A DNA stretch of 64,000 bases, from NCBI GenBank assembly GCA_022316685.1, contig JAKJHU010000047.1, positions 1 through 64,000 on the forward strand. Direction: 5' to 3'. The translations under genes were made by a program, and so were the position numbers. The stretch is from Progne subis subis. Lineage: Eukaryota; Chordata; Aves; Passeriformes; Hirundinidae. Positions within the stretch are counted from its first letter, which is position 1, and every line of letters starts with the position of its first letter. Shown here in pieces: positions 24,872 through 35,854 of the stretch. Under the pieces are notes generated by a model. That model saw only the letters and a list, made by a program, of their open reading frames with translations. It searched no databases and was not told the DNA's origin.

Positions 24872-27800
24872 AAGTCATACAAATAAAAAAACACTAGAAC
24901 GTTAGAACAATTTTTGACTTGTCAAGGCATCATCTCAGGTAACATAAAAGATTAATACGGTTGATTAATATCCCTTAAATTAGAAACAAAGAAAAATACA
25001 CAGGCACAGAGACCTGCACATAACAAACAAACTACACAGGAAGGTAAAAAAATTACATTAAAAAAAACAACAAATCACCACCACCCCAAACGTAGTGTCT
25101 GTTTAGTGTTTTTTCCTGGCTTTTAAAATCAAACTATTCCACACACACACACATATATATACACACACACACACACCTGAGGCAGAGTAAACACTGATGT
25201 GCTGTCTCCTCATGTGAGGGTCAGCTGGGCGATGGATAGTGTTCTTGGTTTGGGAGACTGACACTGAGCTAAAACAACTTTTTCTTCCACTGACAGTCAC
25301 TTGTTGATTTGCAGACAGGTGTCCCCTTGATCCTTAGAGATGGCCTTACTCAGATTTTTCCAGCGAATATTCTTTGATCTATTCCCTAGTATCTTTACAA
25401 ATGACAGCTTTGTTTTCCCCATCACATTAAGATATCACTTTTGCCATTTTGCAATAAGCACCGCTGGGGCAAGCACTGCAAACAGCTTGGCAGCAAATAG
25501 AGCAGGACAACCTCAGCCACCTGGAACATCTGCCTTCTCGGGTCTGTCACACCCTCAGGAGTGACACATCAGCCACAGCCACTGCTCTCTGGCACAGGCT
25601 GAGCACCACTTGCTTCACTCCTCTTGTCTCACTCCATCCTCACCTTGAAATTAGAGGCTTTGGAAAGAATGTCATGCCAAGCCTTGTGCCCACAGCTGGT
25701 TTGTTTCCCAAAATAAACCTCGCTTATCACTTTACAGAAGATCATTGATAAAGAAAGGCAGGGAGTTTTGACATTTAGCTTACTGTACTCAAGGAAAAAA
25801 TCTTTCTCCGCTTTGCTTTTTACTCACTTATTTTTTAAGCCAGGCTCCCTGACTGAAATGCCTTTGATAGATACACACCTAAAGATTAATCCAGCTTAAG
25901 AGCCGAAGAAATGGCACATATAAATACAGTTCTCACATTTTTTCTAACCATTGAGTCCACAGCAATAGAGACTACAGGAGGTTTTACCCAAAGGACTGAA
26001 GACAATATATTCCAGAAGAAGCAATTTAAGAGACAAGAACACAAAGATGTTATGCAGCTCCTCAGACAACGACTGCAGATACTGCCAACTGTGATGAAAC
26101 AAACCCGCTAAAGACCTCATTCCTGTGATGTGACATCAGATACTGCAGATGTAAGCACAGCAACATTTCATTACACACCTGTGAAATCAGTGAGGTGCTG
26201 AAGAACCCATATATAACACAGCAAGTCTTGATTTAGCTGCAATATAATTAATGGAATTCAAAGCACATTTCTCAGCCATGGTACACACTGAAAAATTAAC
26301 TCTCACCCTAATATTAGACAATTCTTTGCAGGCCCAACCCAAAATACCATGAAAAATAATCCTGGTACTTAGCACACCCTGCCATATCTTACCCCTGCTT
26401 CTGTTAATAACCAGCAGGTAATTCTTTGACATATCTCTGTCATTCCACGTGATGTGACAGCCTATTATCCAGTGCTTCACAAAGGCTGAACACACATGTA
26501 CTGCTATCACAGAAATATCCACCTCTACGAGCTCCAGCCCACGCAAATCCCTTCTAATCTACCAGAAACATATTCCCCATTCATTGTGTACCACTTCAGA
26601 CAGCAGCTGTCACAAGACAGGGGAGAAAAGCTGTGGTGCACTTGTGTTGAATGCCTTTTTGGAATCCCCAAAAGCCCTTCTGCAGCTCCTAGAAAAATAC
26701 TGCACTTTCCTTTCCATGCCCCTAGCTGGGAACCCACTGCTTCCAACCCTTCTGCTGCTTCTTGCTCATCACCCAAAATGATAATTTGTACAGACAGGCC
26801 CCATAAATAACTCCCACCACGGGTCAGCTCCCAGAGTGTTCAGATGTATTTCTTAGACCCACGCACAGGACTCCAGCACAGGCAGGCAGGCGTTCAAGGA
26901 ATGCCTACAATTCCCAGGCATCCAACCATCTGTTTACTCCTACCTTTGATACCATAAGCTTGTCCTGCTTATCTCATCCTCACCCCTTCATCAGCAGCAG
27001 GAGTGACTAACGCTCCACAAATACAGAGTAACTGTGAACCTCTCCACAAAACCAGCAGTAAAACTCCACTGACCTGTGGATCACCCACAGACAGAAAAAA
27101 AAGCAGCTCAGTGAATGATCTGGAGCTTTTCTGTTCTAAAGGTTGCAAAAAGATGAGATGGATGGAAAATTGGGGCACTTGAGTTCATGCTGCCAGCAAT
27201 TCTCACAGAGTACTGTATTTGTGCTCCTCTCTGCACACCAAAATGCCTCTCAGAAGCCTTTAACAAGGATCCCTGCCAAGGATGCGCCTGGGTTCGAGCC
27301 CATGGTGTCACATCCAGTTACGGATGCCTATCTCCAGCTCAGCCATCGTGCTGGGATTGTACACCAATGTCACTAAATTTCCAGCAGCAAAGGTTTCCAA
27401 CACAAGCATCACAACTGTGATTCAATGCACTCAAATGGTAATGATCACAGAGATCACAGATTTCAGCCCTGGCCAGAAAAAAACACAAAATGAATAAAAA
27501 AGAAGTGATTTGAAGATAAAATCAGATCCTAAATATTACAAAAATCCAGTTAGAAGCATCGAGCACATACTTAAAGAAACAGCATTATAAAGAATGGATG
27601 GAGAAAGGAATTACTTGACAGTATCTGTGAATATCAATTTACAGTTCACCTTCAAAAAGGAAAGATAGCCCCAGAACATTTATGATGATTTCTCACGTCA
27701 ACCAAAGCGAATGGCAAGAGGCAATTCTTCTTAGCAGCACGCTGAATTATGTATCTGTACATAAGCCTTAAATGTGGATTTTAATTTCACCTGAGTAAAT

Positions 27801-29827
27801 CACCGGTATAAATCCTGCCCTTCTCAAATATCTCTGAATTTTTAATTAACTTAATATCATAATTTCAACCAGGCAGTCAGAAACGATGAGTAACATATGA
27901 TTCATATTCAGAAGTAAACACACCTGCTTTTCAACAGCATTTCTAATCACTGGCTCATTTTACCCTTTACATGGCATTGAAGCCAATTTGGGTCATACTG
28001 TTTTTAGCTGGTGACGAGTCCCTTCAGCTCACTAATAATGTATAAGAAGTTGCTGTGTTGTCAGTTTGAAGGACACTTTCAAATGCACTGTGGCAAATTG
28101 AATGCATTACCAAAACACATCACTTCACTTCCGACACGCCTCATTTCACTACAAGCTTCCACCAGACAAGGTTTTGCCAAGAACATTTAGGCTTTGATTT
28201 GAAGCGTTTCCCCACCATTTCATTGTCTCAGGTCTGTGTCACAACGATTGAGGGAGCACTACCCTACACTAAATAAAACAGAGTGCTCATTTCTGATGTT
28301 AAAGATAACAGGAGAACAAGCAAACGTGGGGTTAGAATACTTAGGTGTCCTTTAAAAGCTGCAGCAAACTGCAGTGAGATGATGAGGAAAACCTTTAGTG
28401 CACTTTACTCCAGTTCCTGAAAGCACTACATCTTTTAGGGACAATTAGTGAAGCAAAAGGAACCTGCTTCAGAGGTGGTTCATCCCCTGTCTGCTCTGAG
28501 CATCAGCCGGGCCAGGACATGCCCCTTCAGAAGGCTGAAGCTGCTCTCACAGATCTGGTGAGCACTTTGCCACTGAAATATGCATACGACATAAGATGTA
28601 CCTGCCAAAACCTTCAAACCCTCCAACACAACTAAAATGTGACAAATTCTCATACACAGAGCCCTGTTCATTCTCAGACCAGCCTGTATGCCAGATTTCT
28701 CAAAGTTAGCATCATTATCTTGATTTGTAGCATACTAGTAAACTCTATACATCTTCAAAGAAAAAAATGAACTGCCTTCTGGTTCAAGCTGTATAGATTT
28801 TATTCACAGAAGCTATCTCCTTCTGACACCTTCTTCTAAATTGCTTGATATAATGAGAGAACCATACCTGCCATGCTTCCTTTAGTTGGTGTGCTAACTC
28901 ATATTGTAGATCAAAACAATACAAAGGCTATGAAAAACATAGCAGTCAGGAATGGTTATGTCCTCCATTTATCAATTTTAAACCATCACTTCAATAGTCA
29001 AGAGAATCTGTGCTCTAGGTATTAAAGTCCCTTTACAGCTCTAAGAAAAAAGAATGTTCTGAGACCCTTGGGGGAAAGAACCACAGGCAGAAGAGCTGAA
29101 ATCTGGCCTGAAGTTCTGGGTAGCTGGCAGTACCACAGGCACAGAACACATCTCTAGCACCCTGCATCTCTCTGAATGCACTGATGTCTATGAGCAACAG
29201 ACGTTTCAGGAAGGAATGGGAAAAGTGGGCAAGCAGCAGGACGGGATAGCAGCCAGGAAGCCACTGCAGGTGGGGCTCTGAGGTAGCAATGCCTTGCATT
29301 CCTTCCCCATGATATTGCCAGAACCTATTGCTGAATGGCAGGAGACTTTGGAAAGGTTTTTCTATTTAAAACAAGGCTACAGGCGAAAGAAAAAAACCCC
29401 AAAAAATTAGGTGATCAAATTTATTCTAGATGAGATGAAAATATTAATGTCCTAGTTAATTCTTTAATGATCACAAACAATGCTGACAACTAGAAACTTC
29501 AGTGTACACTATTTAGTGTACAGTAAATACTGTTTTAGTAGACACTGATTTGACTACATCCACAGAGAAGCTCCTTAAAGCAGATTTATTGACAACTGGG
29601 CTTAAGGGACTTGAATAAACACACAAATTACTGCACAATCTCTGGGTTACAAGTTGTTCCAGTAATTTAACTGTAACAGTTATTTCTCTGTTTTCATTTT
29701 TTTTCTTCCTAAAACAATTCACCAATTATAATCTCATCCATACTACAGCATACGACCTGCATTAACAATCCACTTCATACCCCAAAATAAATACATGTGT
29801 ATACAGTTATTAGCAAGCATGCTTTGC
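24872..29827. other. Unique intron sequence, no gene seen
   Basis: Holds the CA/TA microsatellite and otherwise unremarkable sequence. Overlapping open frames on both strands at 26187-26810 (up to 119 codons) show no domain. Confidence 0.55.
25140..25177. repeat. (CA)n-(TA)n-(CA)n compound microsatellite
   Basis: About 6 CA units, 4 TA units, then about 8 CA units. Likely polymorphic in length. Confidence 0.92.
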
Positions 29828-29844
29828 AAAAAAACAAAACAAAA

Positions 29845-29880
<36 letters not shown>

Positions 29881-29887
29881 AAAAAAC
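29828..29887. repeat. Long poly(A) tract with A-rich flanks
   Basis: A pure run of 34 A at 29846-29879, with caaaa units before it and A/C-rich sequence after. On the NELL1 sense strand this is a poly(U) tract in the intron, about 0.7 kb past the exon's donor. No retroposon body lies next to it. Confidence 0.9.
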
Positions 29888-30585
29888 CCCACCAAAAATA
29901 AACCCCAAAAAAACCCCTTCCATCGAGTTAATTAAGTGATAGAAAGCCTCAATAAATATAAACGAAAATAAAACCCCCAATCTGCCAAATAAAGGAAATA
30001 ATAAGAGTCCTACATGGAGTTTGATGAGACCACTTTCTCCTCATTCAAGGTAGACAAGGAACCAGCTTCTTTGTGAAACAAACTGAAAAGTGGAACTGTG
30101 AGGCTGTCAGAAGCAGATTTTGAAAAAGAAAAATCTGGGAACAGGCAGAATCTAATCATGACTAGTGAAATGTCTTGTAACAGGCTGTGATTCTATATAA
30201 CTGTGACTTAGAAACAAATCAAATATTAATAATTCAGTAACACAAAGTGAAAAGGAATCATCTAAATTCTGGTCTAATTTGCACAACAAATTTAGTAAAA
30301 GCAGAAGGAAACCTTGAGCTTGCACCACAGGAAACCGATGGAGCAAATATTTTTCATTTGATGTCCCTTCTAATTAACTAGAAATGCATGCTGGAAGCAA
30401 AAGCAGATACATCCCTGATAAAATTCAACATGGAAAGTTTCAGACAAGACAAACTGCTTCAGCGCAGAGAAGGCAGAAATGGAGCAGTCAGATCTTCACT
30501 GGAAAGAAAACATCAGGCAGAATGAAAGAATGGAAAGGAATTACTTCTTCCACATATCATGACCAAAGAAGGTGTTTTTCAGTAA

Positions 30586-30593
30586 AGCTTTAC
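30586..30593 (-). other. Splice donor of the NELL1 EGF exon
   Basis: On the minus strand the exon ends GAGAAAG and the intron starts GTAAAGC. The GT is at 30592-30593. AAG|GTAAAG is close to the consensus donor and leaves one base of a split codon, matching the phase-1 acceptor at the other end. Confidence 0.9.
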
Positions 30594-30689
30594 CTTTCTC
30601 ACAATGACTTCCAGTGAATCCAGGAGGGCAGAGGCATTTGTTAGGAGCTACACAGGTTCCTCCGTATCTGCACCCTTCTTCACAGAATG
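30594..30689 (-). CDS. NELL1: NELL1 internal exon encoding one EGF-like module
   Basis: Read on the minus strand, this is a 96-bp exon with two leading bases that complete a codon, 31 whole codons, and one trailing G, so both flanking introns are phase 1, as is usual for EGF modules. The peptide has six cysteines spaced C-x3-C-x5-C-x5-C-x-C-x8-C, with the GG between Cys2 and Cys3 and the GFTG before Cys6 typical of EGF folds. It starts FCEEGCRYGGTCVAPNKC, which I recall as the fourth of six EGF-like modules of NELL1; I count about two substitutions from the human sequence. The split codons fit too: a preceding Ala (G|CA) and a following codon that starts with G, as expected for the Asp of the next calcium-binding DIDEC module. 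NELL1 is a secreted, oligomeric glycoprotein with an N-terminal thrombospondin/laminin-G domain, VWC domains and EGF repeats, linked to osteogenic signalling and PKC binding. NELL2 is the paralogue; its module differs more. No neighbouring NELL1 exon was found in the window. Confidence 0.93.
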
Positions 30690-30710
30690 CTGCAAGATAA
30701 AAGGAATATG
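30690..30710 (-). other. Splice acceptor of the NELL1 EGF exon
   Basis: On the minus strand the bases just before the exon read as a pyrimidine-rich tract, CCTTTTATCTTGCAG, ending in the invariant AG at 30690-30691. This fixes the 5' edge of the exon at 30689 and gives a phase-1 junction. Confidence 0.9.
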
Positions 30711-33700
30711 AGGGTAGTACTTAATTTTTTTTTAAATATATATTTGTGGGGTAAGAAGAAGAACATCTAAATTCTAAGCAACGAACAGAATTCAGCACAT
30801 TAAAATTCAGTCCACCTGAAACACAAACAGAAGTAACTCACTAAAATGACAAGAGGAAAAAAATCTCAGATTACACCGTGGGCAAACCAGCTCACCAATA
30901 AAAGATCAGCAGCCATCTGGAGCAAGAAGAGAAAATACATCATATGGCTTTAATGGGGCTGATTATCTTTCCATCACATCAAATATACCTGTGACAATTA
31001 GAATGCTCTGCTAGTCCACAGCAAACAGGCAGGCTGGATGGTGTTAAGGACTGTGTTCCTCACTTCTGCCAAATACTTTCACTGAAAGGTCTGTAAGCAC
31101 ACAGTATTCTGCTTTCCAAATTTTTATTGTAAAGGGTAAAGTAAGTTTTGTGGAATTAAGAAATTAAATAGGGTGAGGACCATGACTGAAAATATGAGCA
31201 GGGCTCAACAGCAATATAAACGTTTCCTCTGAGATGTGATTTTTGGTGGAGCAACACTCAAGGACTCCAGAAGTGTATGTGCCAAATAATTGGGATTTAA
31301 AATGGAGAGGAGAGGGAGAGGAGAGGCTACCCTGACACACTCTCTCCCCCCTCAACATTTCTTGAACTTCACAAGTGACTGAGCGGGTTTGACTGCACTT
31401 ATGAGAGAAGTTACAATTAATATTTAAACAGCAGCTCTCTGCATCTAAGCTAATAACAGATTTGCAAAGTGTTTCCTGCAAGCTAAAATCACAGATGGAG
31501 TGTTGGCAGAGATGTTACAAACCCTATGAAAAAAGCTTAAAGTGCTAGATAACAGAAGAAATGTTTAAGATTTATTTCCACTACACTAAAAAGAAAAAGA
31601 AAGTGAATAGAGTTCTAGGCATTAAAAAGAACCTTTTGCAATTGTTAACCACTTAGAGGCAAAAAAAGCACAGCATTGTATCTCGTGACTGAACCGACAG
31701 ACACGTCTGCCTTACTGTAAATATATAATTCATAGCATGCCAAACTGTTTTATGGAGGAGAAGAATGCTAAAGTGTTTTAGACAACACCACAGAAGAATA
31801 TTATAATTATCCTTGCCCCTGGAGCAAGGCAGTGGTGTGGAGAAAGCACAGTCACACTTCCTCCCATCAATGCACACACTCCATATGGGAATCTTCTAAA
31901 ATACATCTATTTTGAAACCAGCCAGTTTCTGAATGAGAAAAAGAGAAATATAGTTTAAGAGTAATTTGGAGGGGTATTTTTGCACATAAATATTTCTACA
32001 AAAGTATAAGTGTGCAGAAAGCGGGACCTACTGGTAAGAAATATAACTCAAAGTATGCAAAAACCACGATGAGACTCAAAAAATTCCTTCCAGAGCTCTC
32101 AAAAGAATGTTTACTCACCTCTAGTCTCATAATTCTCAGAAAAGGTTTAAGTTAAATTCCACATGTTTTCTGGTTTGAAATTGTGAGTAAGCAGAGATTT
32201 TTGTGAAGTAGTAATACATTTCTGCACAACATCAAAAGAAGCAGAATTTGTAGTAGAGCAGATAAAAAGGAAAAAAAAAAAGCAAAAAAAAAAAGGGAAT
32301 AGTTCATCCTTGACATATTCTATATTACACTGGGAAATAACCACATGGGGATCTTGAAAATAATTCATAAAGGGGAAGAAAAGATGATGTTTACAACAAT
32401 CATGCATGCCCACAGAAAATTATTAGTGCTGATAAGAATAGGTTGGTGAGAAGGCTTCAGCTGGAGCTCTCATGCACTTTCTTTGCCCCCAGAATGGACA
32501 CCACCAACTGTGCACTGCGAACTATGTGCTGCTCACAAGAAATCCTGTTAGGAGGTCAGCAGAGCTGGGTGGTGTTTTCTTCTGTGCTCTTAAAAGGATT
32601 TCCAGCAGGGAAAGATGGTGTGACAGGGCTGGTCACGTCAAAGAGGCTCCCTCAGACCCGGTGTGTTACATCAGTGCAGAGCCAGGGTGACACCCACAGG
32701 CACAGCCAGATGTGCCATTCACATCTGGGAGAAAGGCTGGCATGCCTGTCATGGGCCAAAGCTCTGTCTATTCCTTCCTGCAACTACACCTCCTAGATGC
32801 ATATTCAAATGTGCTACCACTTAATTCACAATATTACCATCCTTTATATCCCCCATCTTAGCAACTTACAGGGAAAAAAACCCAAGAAAACAAACTCAAA
32901 TATTTGCTCAGGGGCACCCTAAGGAACTTCTGCAGGTTGCTGTGAGCAGGGACTTTGTGCTGCCCTGGAGTTACCTTGCTGTACAGATGGAGGATGAAGC
33001 TGAGGAAGAAGCTGAGCAACGGCTGCAGGAGGAAGGAATACAACTCTCCTCTCCAATTTGTGTAGATGCTGAAAGATCCTCTGCAGCACAGACCAACTGT
33101 GCTTGTCTTTGTCACTCAGGCTTTGTTGGATTTACGGGATGTGGTTCATTCTTACATTTTTATGCAAGAGGAGAAAACCCCAAGGAAGAGCGCCAGCATT
33201 ATCCTGCTGTTTCCCAGATGGTTCTTGTACAAACCATCTTGTTCCTGCATTTTAGAGGCTTGCAGGGAACAGAACATCAAGCCCACAAATCTCAGAACAC
33301 AGTTAAAAAACAGACCAAAGGCTACAGTCCTTAACTGCTAAAAAAAGAGCTCACAGTACTATAGGCAGTACTGATAGCAGCAGTCTGAATAATAAAAATG
33401 CTCAATGCCTCAATAGGTTTCCATACATTTCAATGTACAATTTCAGTTGCTAGCAATTTTGCAAAACTTTCTCTATTTGAACTCTTTTCCCTAAAAGTCC
33501 TGCCTCTGGCTGCAGCCTTTTAACACATTTTCTCAAAATGAATTAATATCCAATAATAAGGGGGTTTTTTGTTCATTTGTTTTTTCCTTTACAGCTTTAG
33601 CAGAAAAAATTAAATAAAATCCTTACATCCCTTCTGTACCTTGGCCTTATGGATGAGAGGACCCAACGGGGAGCAGCTCAGCAACTGAGTATGAAGCCAA

Positions 33701-35301
33701 TTGGAGTGCCCATGCCCTCCTGAAGCTACTGGCTTTGGGGTATATGCTTTGTTAAATGTCATATGGGCTCTGGGTTACAGACCTCCACCGTGGTTTGGAT
33801 CCTTCAAAATCACAAGTCGATTTGGGGGTGATGGAATTAGCAGTACCATGGAACCAGCAGTTATAAATGTTGATTGAGACTCCCTCCTATTCAAAATTAA
33901 CACAAGAAAGACAAACCATGGCTGGATCAAACATTGCTAATGTAATCCCATAAGTAGATCCTGTCTCTGAAATGATTTGAAGGCTGGTAACCTCGCTAAA
34001 AAGGAGAGGGGTTGCTGAATTTACCATGAAGTTTTTATCAGGAAAACTGAGTGAAGATCCCATTAGGGTAAAGTCTATACAAGTAAACTTCTACTGTTTA
34101 GAGGCTTATTCAGTATTCTGTATGCAAAAGAAACAATCTATTGATTTCAGAAGGCTTCTGCCAAAGTCAACAGATCTCTCTAATGCCAACAGATTTCTTC
34201 CTCCAAAATAAAAGCCTTTATTATATAAAGGCCTTTCCTAAATAGACATAATTTCTCCGCAGAGGAGGAATTTTATTTCTGATGCACATCCTCTTTGATG
34301 ATGCATCTGCAGAGAACAGAAACAGCCAAAAATAAAGGTCTGCTGATGGGTCATTTTTGTGAGTCTCACTGCAGAGCTCCACAAAGAGCAGCATGAAAAG
34401 CATCATGCTCCTGGACATGCACAAAGCTGCATTATTCTGGTTTTTGAATGGCAGCACAGTGCACTGCTCACTGGGCTTCCACAGGAAAGCAGATACTGGA
34501 GCATGGAACCCTCAAGTCGAGCAAATACCTCTCACTTTCAAGTGTAATCCAGTAAATATTGCAAAACATTCATGCTTGAATATATAACTTTGTTTCACTA
34601 AAAGAAATAAATAAAACCAAATAATTACATCACAAATTTAAAGGAACGTTACTTGACTCTGAAGAGATACAAAGATCACTCTCCCAAATAAATCATATAA
34701 TTAATTTTTTGATATACTAAATACCTGTGAAGTAAAAAAAAAATGGACATTGAGGAAAGGCAAGGAAGGGGTCAGGCACAGACTGCCTGGGTAAACAAAA
34801 ATATGCAGCGTTGGAAGAGAGATGGGCTAGTGCAAGTACACAGGGAATTTGACAATCAATTGATGGAAGGACCACAATTTCATTAGCTGATTGGATTTAC
34901 TCAGACAAGTGCACACAGGGGGGCAGTTGGTAACAGTCCAACGGTGCAAGCCACATTATTCCACAATAATCAGATGATAGCAGGTGCTCAGGTGCGTTTA
35001 GAGGACAGCTGAGAAAATGAAGAGAAAGCACACAACTGAAAAAAGGGAGCAGTAGAGGCTCTGCTCTTTTCCTCTGTACTCGAGTGTGACACTATCATCT
35101 GTAAAAGCACAAAACTCTTTTTGGTTCAGTGAAGTACATCCAGTGGACACAGGGTACAACTTATTCCACACACAGTCTGTCAAACGCCACCCGCGCCCTT
35201 TTACAGCTGCCTGGAGTCAGAGAAGGACAAATCTGGCAGCAATGAACTTTGGGCTAAACAACGGTCCTGGAAAATCTTCTTCCAACACATTGAAGCAAGA
35301 A
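30711..35301. other. Unique intron sequence upstream of the exon
   Basis: AT-rich with a purine-rich stretch (gagaggagagg) near 31300-31325. Frames of 117 and 130 codons at 32443-32796 and 32942-33334 on the plus strand carry no recognisable domain. Confidence 0.55.
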
Positions 35302-35307
35302 GGGGAG
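35302..35307. repeat. Target-site duplication, left, LTR copy 2
   Basis: The hexamer ggggag directly before the TG end is repeated at 35849-35854 directly after the CA end. Confidence 0.8.
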
Positions 35308-35848
35308 TGTTGGAACCCAGGGCTCTGAGAATTCCAGACTCTCTGTGCTCACAGGCAATGACCCCCAAGCAAACACTGCATTGGACCTGAGGCCATGGAA
35401 CAGCTTCCAAAATTGAGTGACAGCACTGGGATTGTGGGTGTGGAGTTCGGATAGAAGTGTGTGATAGCACAGGGTGGAAAACACAGAGTTTAATGGTTTA
35501 GAATATAGTAATATATAGATAAAGCAAGATGGAGGATTTAGGGCAGAGGCTGAGTCCTTCTTTTTCATCTTCTTCATGGGTCTGGGTGGTATGTTGTAAT
35601 TGGATGGAAAAGTCCACATTGCAGCCCATGGGTGGTTATTTAGGTGTCATTTCTTAATTGGACAGTTTATCCTTAAAACACCTTGTAAAGAGTTAGAGAC
35701 AGAGCCATTTGCCACTTCGTTAGCTAGAACTCACAACTGAGACTGTAACATAGATAAGATTTAATAAACATCTGAATCCAAAATCGAAAACTGCACCTCT
35801 GGAGTATTCAATCCCGGCTCTAATAGAAGAAAAGATAAAAAACCCGCA
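35308..35848 (+). mobile_element. Solo LTR of a class II-like endogenous retrovirus, copy 2
   Basis: A 541-bp element starting TGTTGG and ending CCGCA, flanked by ggggag at 35302-35307 and 35849-35854. It aligns along its length with 15378-15934: shared blocks include 'ccaagcaaacactgcatt', 'cagcttccaaaattgagtga', 'gggattgtgggtgtggagtt', 'agggtggaaaacacagagtt' and 'agacagagccatt'. AATAAA is at 35763-35768. The flanking hexamer differs from that of copy 1, and the NELL1 exon lies between the two, so they are independent insertions and not the two ends of one provirus. No internal retroviral genes adjoin it. Plus strand. Confidence 0.87.
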
Positions 35849-35854
35849 GGGGAG
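35849..35854. repeat. Target-site duplication, right, LTR copy 2
   Basis: The hexamer ggggag matches 35302-35307 and fixes the LTR 3' boundary at 35848. Confidence 0.8.

Larger units (their letters stand above)
1..30593 (-). other. NELL1: NELL1 intron, 3' side of the exon (partial)
   Basis: This stretch follows the donor on the sense (minus) strand and runs off the left edge, so the intron is at least 30.6 kb. I looked for the next expected exon, a calcium-binding EGF module beginning DIDEC, and saw none. The stretch holds a CR1 fragment, one solo LTR, two GC-rich LTR-like repeats and several simple repeats, listed separately. Its short open frames have no recognisable domains. The intron assignment is inferred from the exon. 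Confidence 0.85.

Noticed and set aside
27289..27304. 'gggttcgagcccatgg' as a tRNA T-loop
   Set aside because: Resembles a B box, but no A box, acceptor stem or cloverleaf could be found around it.
15378..35848. The two LTRs as ends of one provirus
   Set aside because: Their target duplications differ, the NELL1 exon lies between them, and no gag, pol or env sequence occurs between.
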